From contig NC_135248.1 of assembly GCF_947623445.1 (NCBI RefSeq), positions 14,455,820 through 14,519,819 of the forward strand: a DNA stretch of 64,000 nucleotides, written 5' to 3'. This stretch comes from Clavelina lepadiformis (taxonomy: Eukaryota; Chordata; Ascidiacea; Aplousobranchia; Clavelinidae). Positions 11,586 through 21,652 of the stretch are shown here, piece after piece (the stretch's first letter is position 1; the number at the start of each line of letters is the position of its first letter). Below the pieces are notes generated by a model that worked only from the letters and a program-made list of their open reading frames with translations, was not told the origin of the DNA and did no database searches. The translations under genes were made by a program, and so were the position numbers.

Positions 11586-12125
11586 CCACCATTGAAAATT
11601 ATAGATTTTAGATTTAAATTTGTTAAGATATTGCGCCAATCATCAAGAAAAACAAATAGAAAACTGTCACTACTTAACCAGATATCAGTCACCGAACATT
11701 CTTTTTAAAGGCAGACTGTTTTACCCAAAACACCAGCTACAAACACCCAGGGTAAGTTTGAAGAAGAATATAAGTACATTTACAAAGCTATAATCTTTAA
11801 CGATCATTTATATCCCTAAAACCAAATATTGAAACCCAGGACACGCGTATGGGTCCCACAGGACTTGATTAACTACCGCGCTTTTTTGAATAGTTACGTT
11901 TAGTTGGAAATGAACTTAATTAGGTAGATTCAATGATACCCAGTCAGATTATTGCCGGCTGTTAAACGTAATACATCTGAAGCGAGAGGACCTGTAGGAA
12001 GTTTAATAAAACTTTTTATGTAACATATGTCACTATGTTCGGTAATAAATAACTGGTCTATTGTTAAATAACTTATTTAGATATGTCTTGAATCACATTA
12101 GTAAATAGCCTTGCGATCAACTTAC
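11586..12125. other. UNC93 pseudogene intron 1, proximal part
   Basis: About 540 bases between array 2 and pseudogene exon 1. Nothing recognisable. Confidence 0.35.
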
Positions 12126-12249
12126 CAATTGCTTCCTCTACGTTTAAGCTTGAAACCAAAGGCACGACGCCAAATATTCCACTCAAGGTCAGAACAACAC
12201 CGACCAGAAACAAATAAAATCTAACTCTACTGGTTTTCTCAACGCACAT

Positions 12250-12997
12250 GCTGTGAAATGACACTGAACTAAAAACATAGGGTTGGTTCAGATTTTATGT
12301 ATATGAACAAATTATTATCTGTCGTTTCTACTAATCAGTGATATCCATGTACAAAATTCAGCAAAGTTTTTCAGATCTACCGGTTTCGTCTGTACTTCTG
12401 TACTACTTAACTCTTGTACTTCATTAAATGCAATAAAATTGAGGGATCAGGATTTCCTTGCAATATGAATCAGTGATTCTGGTGGACCTTATCCTGGAGC
12501 AACTGAATAAAACTCAGCAAAGGTTTTCAGATTTTCAACTTTCATCAGCTTCACTACATCCATGTAATATTTAAAGTTGACTACAGCTCTTTCTGCAATG
12601 TGTACTCCTAAGTAGTGACACGCCGCAAGGGTTAACAACATTTTCGTTCCAACATAGTACATTCATCCCTTTTAACTGAGAAAATTGTTTTTCGATAACT
12701 TACATGCTGTTTATACCGGATGCCGTTCTTTTCCAGGATAATTATATGTGACGTGAAAAGGAAACACAATATTAAAAGACAGTCAAAACAGCAGGTTGGT
12801 CACCATTCTGATTATCAAAATATTGAAAGAAAAATTTTGATGGCGAATTAGCAAATTGGAGTTGTTAATACAGAGTTGTTAAATGTTTAGTAAAATTGTA
12901 AAAGTAAACTTTGATTACAGAATCTAAATGAGGGGCACGTAACATGGGTCATTATGACGTTACGATGATTAAGTCGATTTGCAAATTAGTCAATGTA
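12250..12997. other. 5' flank of the inverted UNC93 pseudogene
   Basis: The first ~70 bases (12250-12320) are the inverted counterpart of the sequence just before the ATG of UNC93 copy C, so some promoter-proximal DNA was copied too. The rest is unassigned. Confidence 0.4.
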
Positions 12998-13700
12998 CGA
13001 GGGTGAGCCAATAAGAGATGAAACTTTCTCAATTACTTTGGTGTTTTTGAAGCTATGAAACCGAAATTGTCTATGATAGTTATGAATGAAGTTGTCATTT
13101 AATTTACATAATATGGTGTATATTCTCAGACTACTGTAGGTGTGACGGTAAATTGAAATGTCTGCTAGGCTAACAAACTGCTCAAGCTGAGAAAAAAGAC
13201 AAGTTATCTTTTTTTTTGTTGGCGGAGTAAAACCGAGTGAGATTCTGTCTAGAATGCAAAGACAGCTTTGGTTCTTCCTGTATGTCTAGAGCAAACTTCC
13301 ACAAATGGGTGTAAGCATTCAAAGATGGACGCGAAAGCATAACTGATGACCCTCTAAGTGGGAGACTTGTGGATGTCTCTAGTCTCTACCCCAGAAGCAA
13401 TACAGGTAGTTGAAAATATGATTAGATCTGATAGAAAGGTCACTTTAGAAGAAATTGCCACAAACTTGGACATGTCCCACGGTACAGTTTACACAACCGC
13501 GCATAAGAAATTGCGTTCTTCAAAAGTCAGCTGCCGCTGGGGCTCCAAGATGTTAACGGATAATCACAAAGCGCTACGCCGGATATCTTCCAGAGCAGCA
13601 CTACGCAGATACAGAAAGGAGGGAGATGCATTTCTGCAGACTGGAAGTTTCTAACACACCCTCCCTACAGCCTAGACCTTGTGGTAGCCGCTTGAGATAT
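12998..13700 (+). mobile_element. Decayed mariner element
   Basis: A mariner-type left end (CGAGGGTGAGCCAATAAGAG after TA at 12996) is followed by degraded transposase. Readable blocks are KDGRES and DDPLSGR near 13325-13365, the HTH block EEIATNLDMSHGTVYTTAHK (in 13440-13510), SKVSCRWGSKMLTDNHK and EGDAFLQTG. A block like HPPYSLDL, the PPYSPDLAP region near the catalytic domain, follows near 13655-13675. The frame changes more than once and most of the catalytic domain is deleted. The right end was not found, so the end coordinate is approximate. Confidence 0.75.
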
Positions 13701-14280
13701 TTTCTATTGGTCTGGTCAAGGTTTGTAGGGTCAGGTTGCAATAGGCCTGATGCGGACTCGTTGGTGATAAAGCTGAAGAGTTTCCAGTGAGTTTTTCTGA
13801 AGTTTCATCGCCTCACTGGTGCGCTTGAAATTGATTTCATGTGCTCACAAGCAGGATTTAGCGAAAGTCGAGAGGAGAAGAGTCGGTGGACCGTGAAATT
13901 TTTAAGCAAACATCGATAATTGCTTTTCAATGTCGATGCTCGCGAATTTCAGATCGGGATTTTTGCTGTTCCTAAACGTCCGGAAGGGAAGTTGCTGAAT
14001 CCTTTGGGGTTGAGAAAAGGACCAGGTTGCTTTGGACTGTCAAAGTAACCAGCCAGTCTTCTTCGCTATTGATGCAGTTGTATCTCACAACGCGGAGGCA
14101 TTTTAGGTCCATCTAGATCCTAGACTAAGGGAAGGGAACAGAGACATCGACCAGGGTAAGATTTTGATGGGCTATTATATGGAAATATTGCTTGCTTTAA
14201 TATTTTTTACAAATATACTTTATTTTAATACTTGTAAGTTCAATTATTGCATTGTAATTGCTTTCAACTTTCCGCATGAG
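13701..14280. other. Unassigned intergenic sequence
   Basis: No gene, RNA or clear repeat seen. It may include the lost right end of the mariner fossil. Confidence 0.3.
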
Positions 14281-14515
14281 CGCAATATTTGTTTGGCGAC
14301 TTTGAGAAGAAAAAATCTCTAAAAATCGTCCCACACCAAGCTCTGGTCGTATTCATATAATTATAATTAATTAGCGAAAGGTTATGAAAAGTTGGTCGCT
14401 ATCGCGCCTCGTGAAGTCAGAAACTTCAAAGCAAGGAATCGATGCGCTATTTTATCTACAATGAAAATACTTGGAACAATGGCCTGTTACTATCTTTGCT
14501 GCGCCTTGCCATGAA
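14281..14515 (+). pseudogene. Orphan UNC93 last-exon/3' UTR fragment
   Basis: Aligns by eye with UNC93 exon 8 and its 3' flank (1840-2090 and 20795-21040): shared stretches include GAAGAAAAAATCTCT, GGTTATGAAAAGTTGGTCGC and CAAGGAATCGATG. It is more diverged than copies A and C and has small insertions and a deletion. No other UNC93 exon is next to it. Confidence 0.75.
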
Positions 14516-17122
14516 AACACTCTATTCTATTGCCTCAATTGCACTAACGAAACGTTACTTGACTCAACTCTTGGTTACCAAGGATATCATGGATATTACC
14601 ATTACTATGCATGTTCCGTCGACTGTCAGCGGTGTTGAGGTCGGTATCCACGCAGGCTAGGGAGGATGAATTGCAATGAGAGCTCAAATTAAGCTCATCA
14701 CAGGAGCCATCATCATCAAAGGTCAAAACAGATGACCAAAAATATTGAAGTAATACCAAGACCGTATTTGGTTAAGTGGAAAAGGAAAATTGATGCTTAA
14801 TTTGGTGGACCTAATCACATAGCTTTAAAGGCATTTTTACTGCTGTTATAAAAGCGTTTTTAGTTTATAATCAACGGGGTTTCGGATCTGATTTGGGTAT
14901 TACGCTGGAATAATCGAAATCAAATGTTAATCAGTTATCATGCCAAACATGAAAACAAATTGAACTCGATTTAATATGCATTTGAGACTTGTTCAGGATT
15001 TGGTTTGATGCTGATTAATCGAAGACAATTATCAAATAACACAGACAAAGGAGACTGATAGATTAAGACCAACTAATTATAACAAGTCCACACATGACGG
15101 TTCTCTGCCTAAATTTCGGAGCATACATAAATATAGGCTACGGCACAACAATATCCCAAATAATAATACTTGTCTTAGCCTAATGATTCTTGCCAAATGT
15201 ACATCACTAGCATTTCTGTAAATTCAATTTTTACATCAAACTTGCGTTCGCATTTGTCTCATGAACGCAACGCAGTTGAAATCCTTTTGGCACTTGCCGC
15301 AAGAAAAATGAAATCTGAGTCACCAAATCAATGATGCATGAAGATCAACGACTCATCTACATTTGCCTAAAATACAGGTCTGCAAAAATCGAGCAGTGTT
15401 ATTTGAACTGAAGCGTAACTTCACTTCTAGTGTAAGTTTTTCTTTTCAATTTTCGCGCTACGCTGAGTTGAGATGTTAAAATAGTAAGTTAGTTGTTAAG
15501 TTAGTTAGGTGTTAGTTAGTTAGTAAGTTAGTTAGGTGTTAGTTAGTTAGGTGTTAGTTAGTTAGGTGTTAGTTAGTTAGTAAGTTAGTTAGTTGTTACC
15601 GCAGCTTTGATTTGAGCTTTGAAATGAGAGTTTTATCATCAGACTGCGTTGTTTGAGACAGGTTAGAGGAAAAGATACGTACATAGTTCATCTGTATTGT
15701 TAATAATAAATTCAACACATCTTGCTACTTGAATAAATGCACAGCTAAACATATTACAAGATAAAAAATGTGTAAAAAAACTAAAGAAACTCTGTTGTGG
15801 TTTGCTGTCGAACGCATAGCAAGTCGACCAAATCTTTTTTTTTTAAACTGGGACGAAGAAACTGCGTTGTTGGTTGTTCCAGCTACAAAGTTAATGACAA
15901 TGTTCAAAAACTCCTTTCAAGGATCTACAAATCATTCCGTGGTTTATATTAAGTTGACGGACACAGCCATAACAGCATATAGGCCTAAGACATATTTAAA
16001 GGCGCACGGAAAAACAACGATTTATGGAAAGGACAATGACACGTAGCCTAAATAGACATTTTTGTACAAGTTTACTGGAAATTCTAGAGATTATTTATCG
16101 TATTCAGTGACACAGCTAGGGTGCCGCTTTACTACTTTATAGATTAATCAAATAATTGGATGTTGGTTAAGCTTAAACGAGAGCAATTAACATAAAGGTA
16201 CAAATGCTTAGCACAGGAATAACCCATACAAAAATCTCGAGTTGAAGAATAAGTCCAAAACTAGTTGACAGTGCAACATAAAAAGGAGGAAAACGAATTT
16301 TTTAGCTAATACTACAAATTTATTTCCAAAAATGTTTCGCAATTAACGACGTAAATTTAGTCTAACTGTGACATATGTTTGCCCTTTGACATATGTTCGA
16401 ACATGGCCTTTAACAAGTTAGCAATGAGAATTCTATTTGTATACTTATTTTCATGATTAAGCCAAATAAAAGCAAAATCTCGTGAGATTTCTGTGTGTAT
16501 CCAACTTTAGTCATGTTATTTCTTGCTACCGTAGCGACACACGGGAGGTCACGTCAGGTGATGCATTATACGACGACCTTTTTGACTTTACGAGCTCGCT
16601 TGGTGCAAGTAAGATCGTTTTTTTTAAACAGGTTATTTTGACAGGTTTACTGCAGTGTCTGTCAGCTTAGGGCTTGCTACAGCGTTTAGACATTTACGCT
16701 CGGCGAGACTCAGCAAATAAACCCATCGATTTGGTTAATTACGAGAAAAAAAAGCGGGAAATTCAAAAATATTTTGGAACCTTAAACGTGTAAACGTGAG
16801 ATGGATAATTAATTTTCGAGCATCGGTGTTTCCTATCAGTAATATGCGTATCACCAATCACTGTGAGAGTCGAATGCCAAATATGTTTGATGCCTTCCAG
16901 TTGTTCTAGAATAAATACCTTTGCTTTAATTAACACATCTGTGCAATGATTTAATGCTCAGTTAACCTATTTATCTCGACATGATGAGCCATTAAGTAAA
17001 ACTGTGCTAACTGCTGTATGAAGATTAAACTACTTATGTTTATTTTGTTTAATGATTGGTTTATTTATGTTCATAAAATCTGAGGCCAATCCTATGATTC
17101 TAGTTCAGGAACGATCCACAGC
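14516..17122. other. Intergenic DNA upstream of UNC93 copy C
   Basis: About 2.6 kb between the orphan fragment and UNC93 exon 1, and between the head-to-head UNC93 copies. It holds the TTAG-rich tandem repeat at 15484-15598. The 70 bases before 17123 resemble the corresponding flank of the inverted pseudogene. The open frames here lack recognisable similarity. No TATA box can be defended. Confidence 0.4.
15484..15598. repeat. TTAG-rich tandem repeat
   Basis: Tandem blocks of GTTAGTTAG, GTGTTAG and TAAGTTAG. It is imperfect and is not the metazoan telomere repeat. Confidence 0.85.
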
Positions 17123-20100
17123 ATGTGCGCTGAGAAAACCAGTAGAGTTAGATTCTATTTGTTTCTGGTCGGTGTTGTTCTGACCTTGAGTGGAGCGTAC
17201 GGTGTTGTCCCTTTGGTTTCGAGCTTAAACGTAGAGGAAGCAATTGGTAAGTTGATAGCAAAGCAATTTACTAATGTGATACTGTACATGACATACTCAA
17301 ATATGGTTTCATGTTTTAACAATGGATCACATCACCGAGCACAGTGATGTTTGCTACTGTAAAACTTCTGTCCACTTTGTTTAATCTGCTTGTTGTCTTG
17401 TCTTGATTAGTCGACTGTAAACTCGACTCGTCTTGGTCTGTCAGTTTCTCACATGAAAGGTTGAGAACCGTTGCCTTAGGGGTTCATGGACTCCAGGTTA
17501 ATAACCCCTGAGCTAGAGGTTCTCAAATAGGAAAAGGTTGGGAACTACTGTCCTTATAACAATAATAATAAATAATAATAATAATAAAAATATTTACATG
17601 GCGCCCTTAACTGATAAGAAGAATCGCTCTAAAACGTTAAACAATCACATAAGTTATAAAACAACAAAACTGAAAACGTTTTTTTAAGCCATGTGCTATA
17701 GCCTAAATAAGCTCTACATTCAAGAAGTAGCCTATATACAATTACTTTTTTGTCTTTTGCAAGATGCTCACAGTACATGTATCACGACACTAAGTTATAC
17801 CAGAAAATAGTTTGTGATTGACAGCTTTGTAACAACCTTGATCTTCTTTCAACAGGATCTCTTACCCTTGCGATCGGGTACGCTTTAGCCATACCCAGCA
17901 CATTCCTCGTCCCAGCTGTAGCAGCCGCATTTGGCATCAGAACCGTTGTAGTCATAGCAGCAACCTGCTATTTTTTGTTTGTACTGGGAAACGTTTACAC
18001 AGGTGATGTTTACAGTATTCATAGAACCCATCAATCAAACGCTAAATATCTCAACCTAACTTGAAACAGATTTGTGTGGATGACTTGTTTTCCTTAGCTT
18101 ACTACACGTTGATTCCGGCCGCAGTGTTCTTTGGAGTCAGCGACGGTTGGTATTGGAGTTCAGGTTCAATTGTTGCCAACAACTTTGCAATGGAAATATC
18201 GAAAAATGAACCAGGCACATACGAAAAACGTCGCCGTCTGTTCACCGGAATTTTCTTTGCTGCTTCTCACACTGGAACGGTATCAGTTGAAAACTGGCTA
18301 TTTTTTGCGCCTGCTAGCTACAGTATAAACTTTTATATTCTCCAGAAGATGTTTTGTTCATATGCAAACTGTTAAACTAACTCTCTAGATCTAGGCTCTG
18401 CGTCGTTGTGAAGTTTGTAATATCTGCTGTTATTATTCAAGGTTTTTGGCAGCGCTGTCAGTGTCGTATTCTTGTTTGTGGACAGACAGCTGTCTGGCAG
18501 GAGCAACTTTACAACGAACCGAGATTTCTCCTTCTGCGGAGCGAACGATTGTCAAGACCCGAACATAACACTTGCCAACATCGAACAGTACACCCCTGCC
18601 TTTGTCGCCACACGCTACAGCTTAATCGCATTTCTGGCCGGTCTCATAATAATTGCGGTTATCTTATACCGAGTTAATTTACCCGTTGAAGCTGGCCGAA
18701 GTGAAGTTGATCGAACAAATAGAGAAACAATTAACACGTCATCTGACATCACGACGACACCATCAAATGATGACGAAGCAGCAACAGCCAATCAGGTCAG
18801 GATGAAGTTTGTAATTCTTTATCCACTGCGTTTGCAACCCTTCAACCTGCATGGACTCTGGTCAACGGGCGCAAAAGTTACAAAACTAAAAATGCGTCCA
18901 TCGGACAATGCGCCTCAGACAAACTTGGTAACTGAGGCTTGAAAAGTATAAATTGAATCAACGCTGTCGAAAGACTCTTCTAAGTTTGTAAATAAATGAT
19001 TTGCGTCATATTACGATCAGGTAAATATCACTAACCCTTTAAACATTAAAGAGACGAAACTGTGAATACAGTACTTTGAATCTATGCTGAAAGAAATTCC
19101 TCCACAGCGCCGTCCTATTCTGGGAGGGGCCAAAGCTCCCTCTGCTTAGTCACGTGCTTGATAGCGATACCGCGCCATGAAGTTGCTGATGTAAAACCTC
19201 ATCGAAGGCAACCTTACAACCACAAAGTTTCGCTGTTATTGAGACTTTTCGAGAACGTAAAACCTTTCCAAGTTACGTCTAACTGGATGTCATTCAACAC
19301 CAGACGATGCTCAACTGATGATTGAATTTTTTGCGAATGACATTCAGGTCCCTAACCTAAAATATCAGACGACACCGAAAGTTTACATTTTTTGGAAACT
19401 TTGTTGTTGTTTCTGGAAACAGTTTTTCATGGGGCCAACCTTTTGCAGGAGAAGCCAAGCCCCGCCTCTTTACGAAAACGACCACGACCACATCTTTTTT
19501 GTGGGGCCTTGTACCGCACCATAAAACTTCTGTTGCATCAATTTATCAAAGCCTACATTCTTTCACGATGCATCGTTGTTATTGTAACTTTTCAAGAACT
19601 CGACACCATTTCAAGTGATCGCCAAGTCTTTGAAGTCAACCTTAAAGCTGCTGATCACGTCCAAGCATCTTTTGATTATGTGGCTTGCAATCTACGGCGG
19701 AATGACGCTCAGCTTCTTCAACGGAGAAATCACCAGAGCTTTTGTATCCTGCGTCTTGGGAGTTGACAAGGTGTGCGTATCACTGAAGCTTATTCTATGC
19801 TGGATGCGCCTAATTTACTAACTTATTCTTGTTTTGGCATCTACAACAGGTAGGCGTGGCGGTAATTCTGCTTGCTTCCGGTGAGGCCATGACTGCTTAC
19901 GTTGGCGGAAAAGTTAACGGCAAGTATGGTCGCAATTATCCGTTTGCTTTCGCATTCGTGCTCGATGTTTCAAGTTATGTGGTGTGCTTGAACTGGCAAA
20001 TTACCGAAAATACGACCTGGGTGATTTACATTCTCTCGTTCATGTTTGGAATGTCGGATGGTTTGTGGCAAAGTCAGACCAACGGTGAGTGGCTCAACCG

Positions 20101-20892
20101 CCCTATAACATGGAGATATGTCTGTCCTGGAAGTCACAGATGTGCCAATAGATTTATAAGGCAAAGTAATACAGCATGCGTTATAATATTTCTCTGAGGT
20201 TCAGTTCAGTTGTATACATGAACGTAAAACGTTTTCATCAGGACAAGTCTCCGTCACACGATGCTATAGTTCTAAACATACTCTCAAAACGGGTCGTGTT
20301 TTGACAAGAACGTGATATTGATAACGGGTATACAAGACTATTATCTGCCGACCTTTCCTATCTTATGCAAAACAGAATTTCATTCTCAGTTCGTCCATCT
20401 CACCTGTTCACGTACATTTAGAGCTCGTTTTGAGAAATCTTCTTAATGCTTTAGTGTTTTAACTATTATGAGAATGGTTTTGACACAAAGGCTTGCTTGG
20501 GCCTCAACGATTGTCTTGGGTCAGTATCATAATGCAAATTGTTTTTGTAGAAATGTATGGAAGTTTCTTTCGAGACGATAACAAGCAAGCTTTAGTAGCC
20601 TGGAATATCATGTACGAGGTTGGACTTGCTACTCAGTTCGCCATCAGCAAAGCTCTGTGCGTTTGGCAGAAAATATACCTGCAAATTGCCCTGATGGCTG
20701 TGGCAGGAATTTTGTACGGTAAGAACATTCTTCCTAGCCTTGGTCAAGCGACTATTTTGCTCTTAAATCCTGATTGTTTTTGCAGGTGTCGCATATTATA
20801 TATTTGTTTGGAGACTTCGAGAAGAAAAAATCTTTGAAAATCGTACCGGACCCAGCTCCAATCATATTCTCACAATCAGCGAAAGATTATGA
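17123..20892 (+). CDS. UNC93A-like transporter-family membrane protein (copy C, intact)
   Basis: An intact eight-exon gene for a 496-residue multi-pass protein of the UNC-93 family (human UNC93A is about 457). Exons: 17123-17246, 17856-18002, 18098-18279, 18442-18795, 19597-19770, 19850-20084, 20551-20718, 20786-20892. All introns are GT-AG and phases join without stops. Exon 1 begins MCAEKTSRVRFYLFLVG, and YTLIPAAVFFGVSDG in exon 3 matches the YTLIPTSILLGLG region of UNC93A. A loop with N-glycosylation-type sites (NFTTN, NITLA) is in exon 4. Exon 6 ends SDGLWQSQTN, as in the family. Function is not settled for UNC93A; plasma-membrane or vesicular roles have been proposed. The right part, from 18961, is duplicated at 1-1937, and an inverted pseudogene lies at 4641-12249. 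Confidence 0.9.
17455..17596. repeat. hAT-like terminal remnants and (ATA)n microsatellite
   Basis: GGTTGAGAACCGTTGCC and GAGGTTCTCAAATAGG followed by GGTTGGGAACTACTG resemble degenerate hAT ends. A run of ATA repeats follows at about 17562-17590. It lies in UNC93 copy C intron 1. Confidence 0.4.
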
Positions 20893-21652
20893 AAAGTTGG
20901 TCGCTTGTAGGTTCACTGCTTCCACTGCGCCTAGTGACGTCAGCAACTTCGAAGCAAGGAATCGATGGATATTTTATGCTTGGCAAAAGTATATGGGAGT
21001 TGGAACAATGGCCTATGACAGTCTTTTTGCTGCCTGGCTTTCCAGACATCTGTGTTCATATAAATTTCCTACTGTTGTTAAAATCCCATTGGTCTGACTA
21101 TAAGAAAAATTGTACAAATATTTTACTCATTCAACTGCAACATAATTCGCCTGCGGTGTAAGTTATTTATGACGTAACAAGCGTAAAACGTTAGAATCAT
21201 TAAGTCGTGGGGAATTCCCAGGTCAGATTCTTCTGAATAATCGTTCATCCAATGCAAAAGGTTAACTCCCGGTCTGATTCTTACTTCTTAGCTAATCTGA
21301 AAAAACAAAAGAAATCATGGTATCAAATATTGAAGCTAGATCACGATTAACCACATTATCATCAGTGAATGTATAGGGGTGTGAAACTACTGATTTTATC
21401 ACAATGGGCCACGACGTACAAATGTGATGACGATGAAGGTCAGACAACAGTTATAAGTATTTAGAAGCAATGACGGCATACTTGATGATTATTCGCGGGA
21501 GGCGGAAAACGTATTTAGGTACACATACGCCCGGACGAGGGCTTTATGTTGAACGCCTCCCTTATAGGCTATGTACCGGCTATAGCTAATGGGACATTAT
21601 GTGCAATGATGTGAAAGTTAAGATGTGATCAAACACGCTGAGACGTTAAATT
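20893..21652. other. Convergent 3' flanks of UNC93 and PHB2
   Basis: About 760 bases. The genes converge here, so it should hold both 3' UTRs. Identical in layout to 1938-2697. Nothing else seen. Confidence 0.45.

Larger units (their letters stand above)
4641..12249 (-). pseudogene. UNC93A-like inverted copy B (pseudogene)
   Basis: A leftward copy of the UNC93 gene. Recognisable exons are: exon 1 12126-12249 (starts MCVEKTSRVRFYLFLVG), exon 2 6302-6448 (GSLTLAIGYAIAIPSTF), exon 4 5439-5777, exon 5 4950-5132 and exon 6 4641-4875. Exon 3 (ending FTGIFFAASHTGT in copy C) is absent between exons 2 and 4, and direct joining would break the frame because exon 2 ends in phase 1. Exons 7 and 8 are missing. 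In exon 6 the tyrosine codon of the AYVGGKV motif of copy C is TAG. Several exons remain otherwise open and the 70 bases before the ATG still resemble those of copy C, so the decay is moderate. Intron 1 is about 5.7 kb and is filled with repeats. A residual truncated transcript is possible. Confidence 0.8.

Noticed and set aside
10059-11692. Open frames of more than 500 codons (NPRTIQPTDDST repeats) on the minus strand
   Set aside because: They arise because the minisatellite unit lacks stops. Several frames are open at once, and unit lengths of 15 and 16 shift the frame. No start context or non-repeat coding sequence supports a protein.
13795-13825. Possible right inverted end of the mariner fossil (GTTTCATCGCCTCACTGG)
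   Set aside because: Resemblance to the left end is limited to the first eight bases and no TA flank is clear.
15484-15598. Telomere-like TTAGG repeat
   Set aside because: The period is irregular and based on GTTAGTTAG with GTGTTAG; it is not a telomeric array.
15768-16046. 92-codon frame in the intergenic region
   Set aside because: No recognisable domain, no splice partners and composition like the surrounding DNA.
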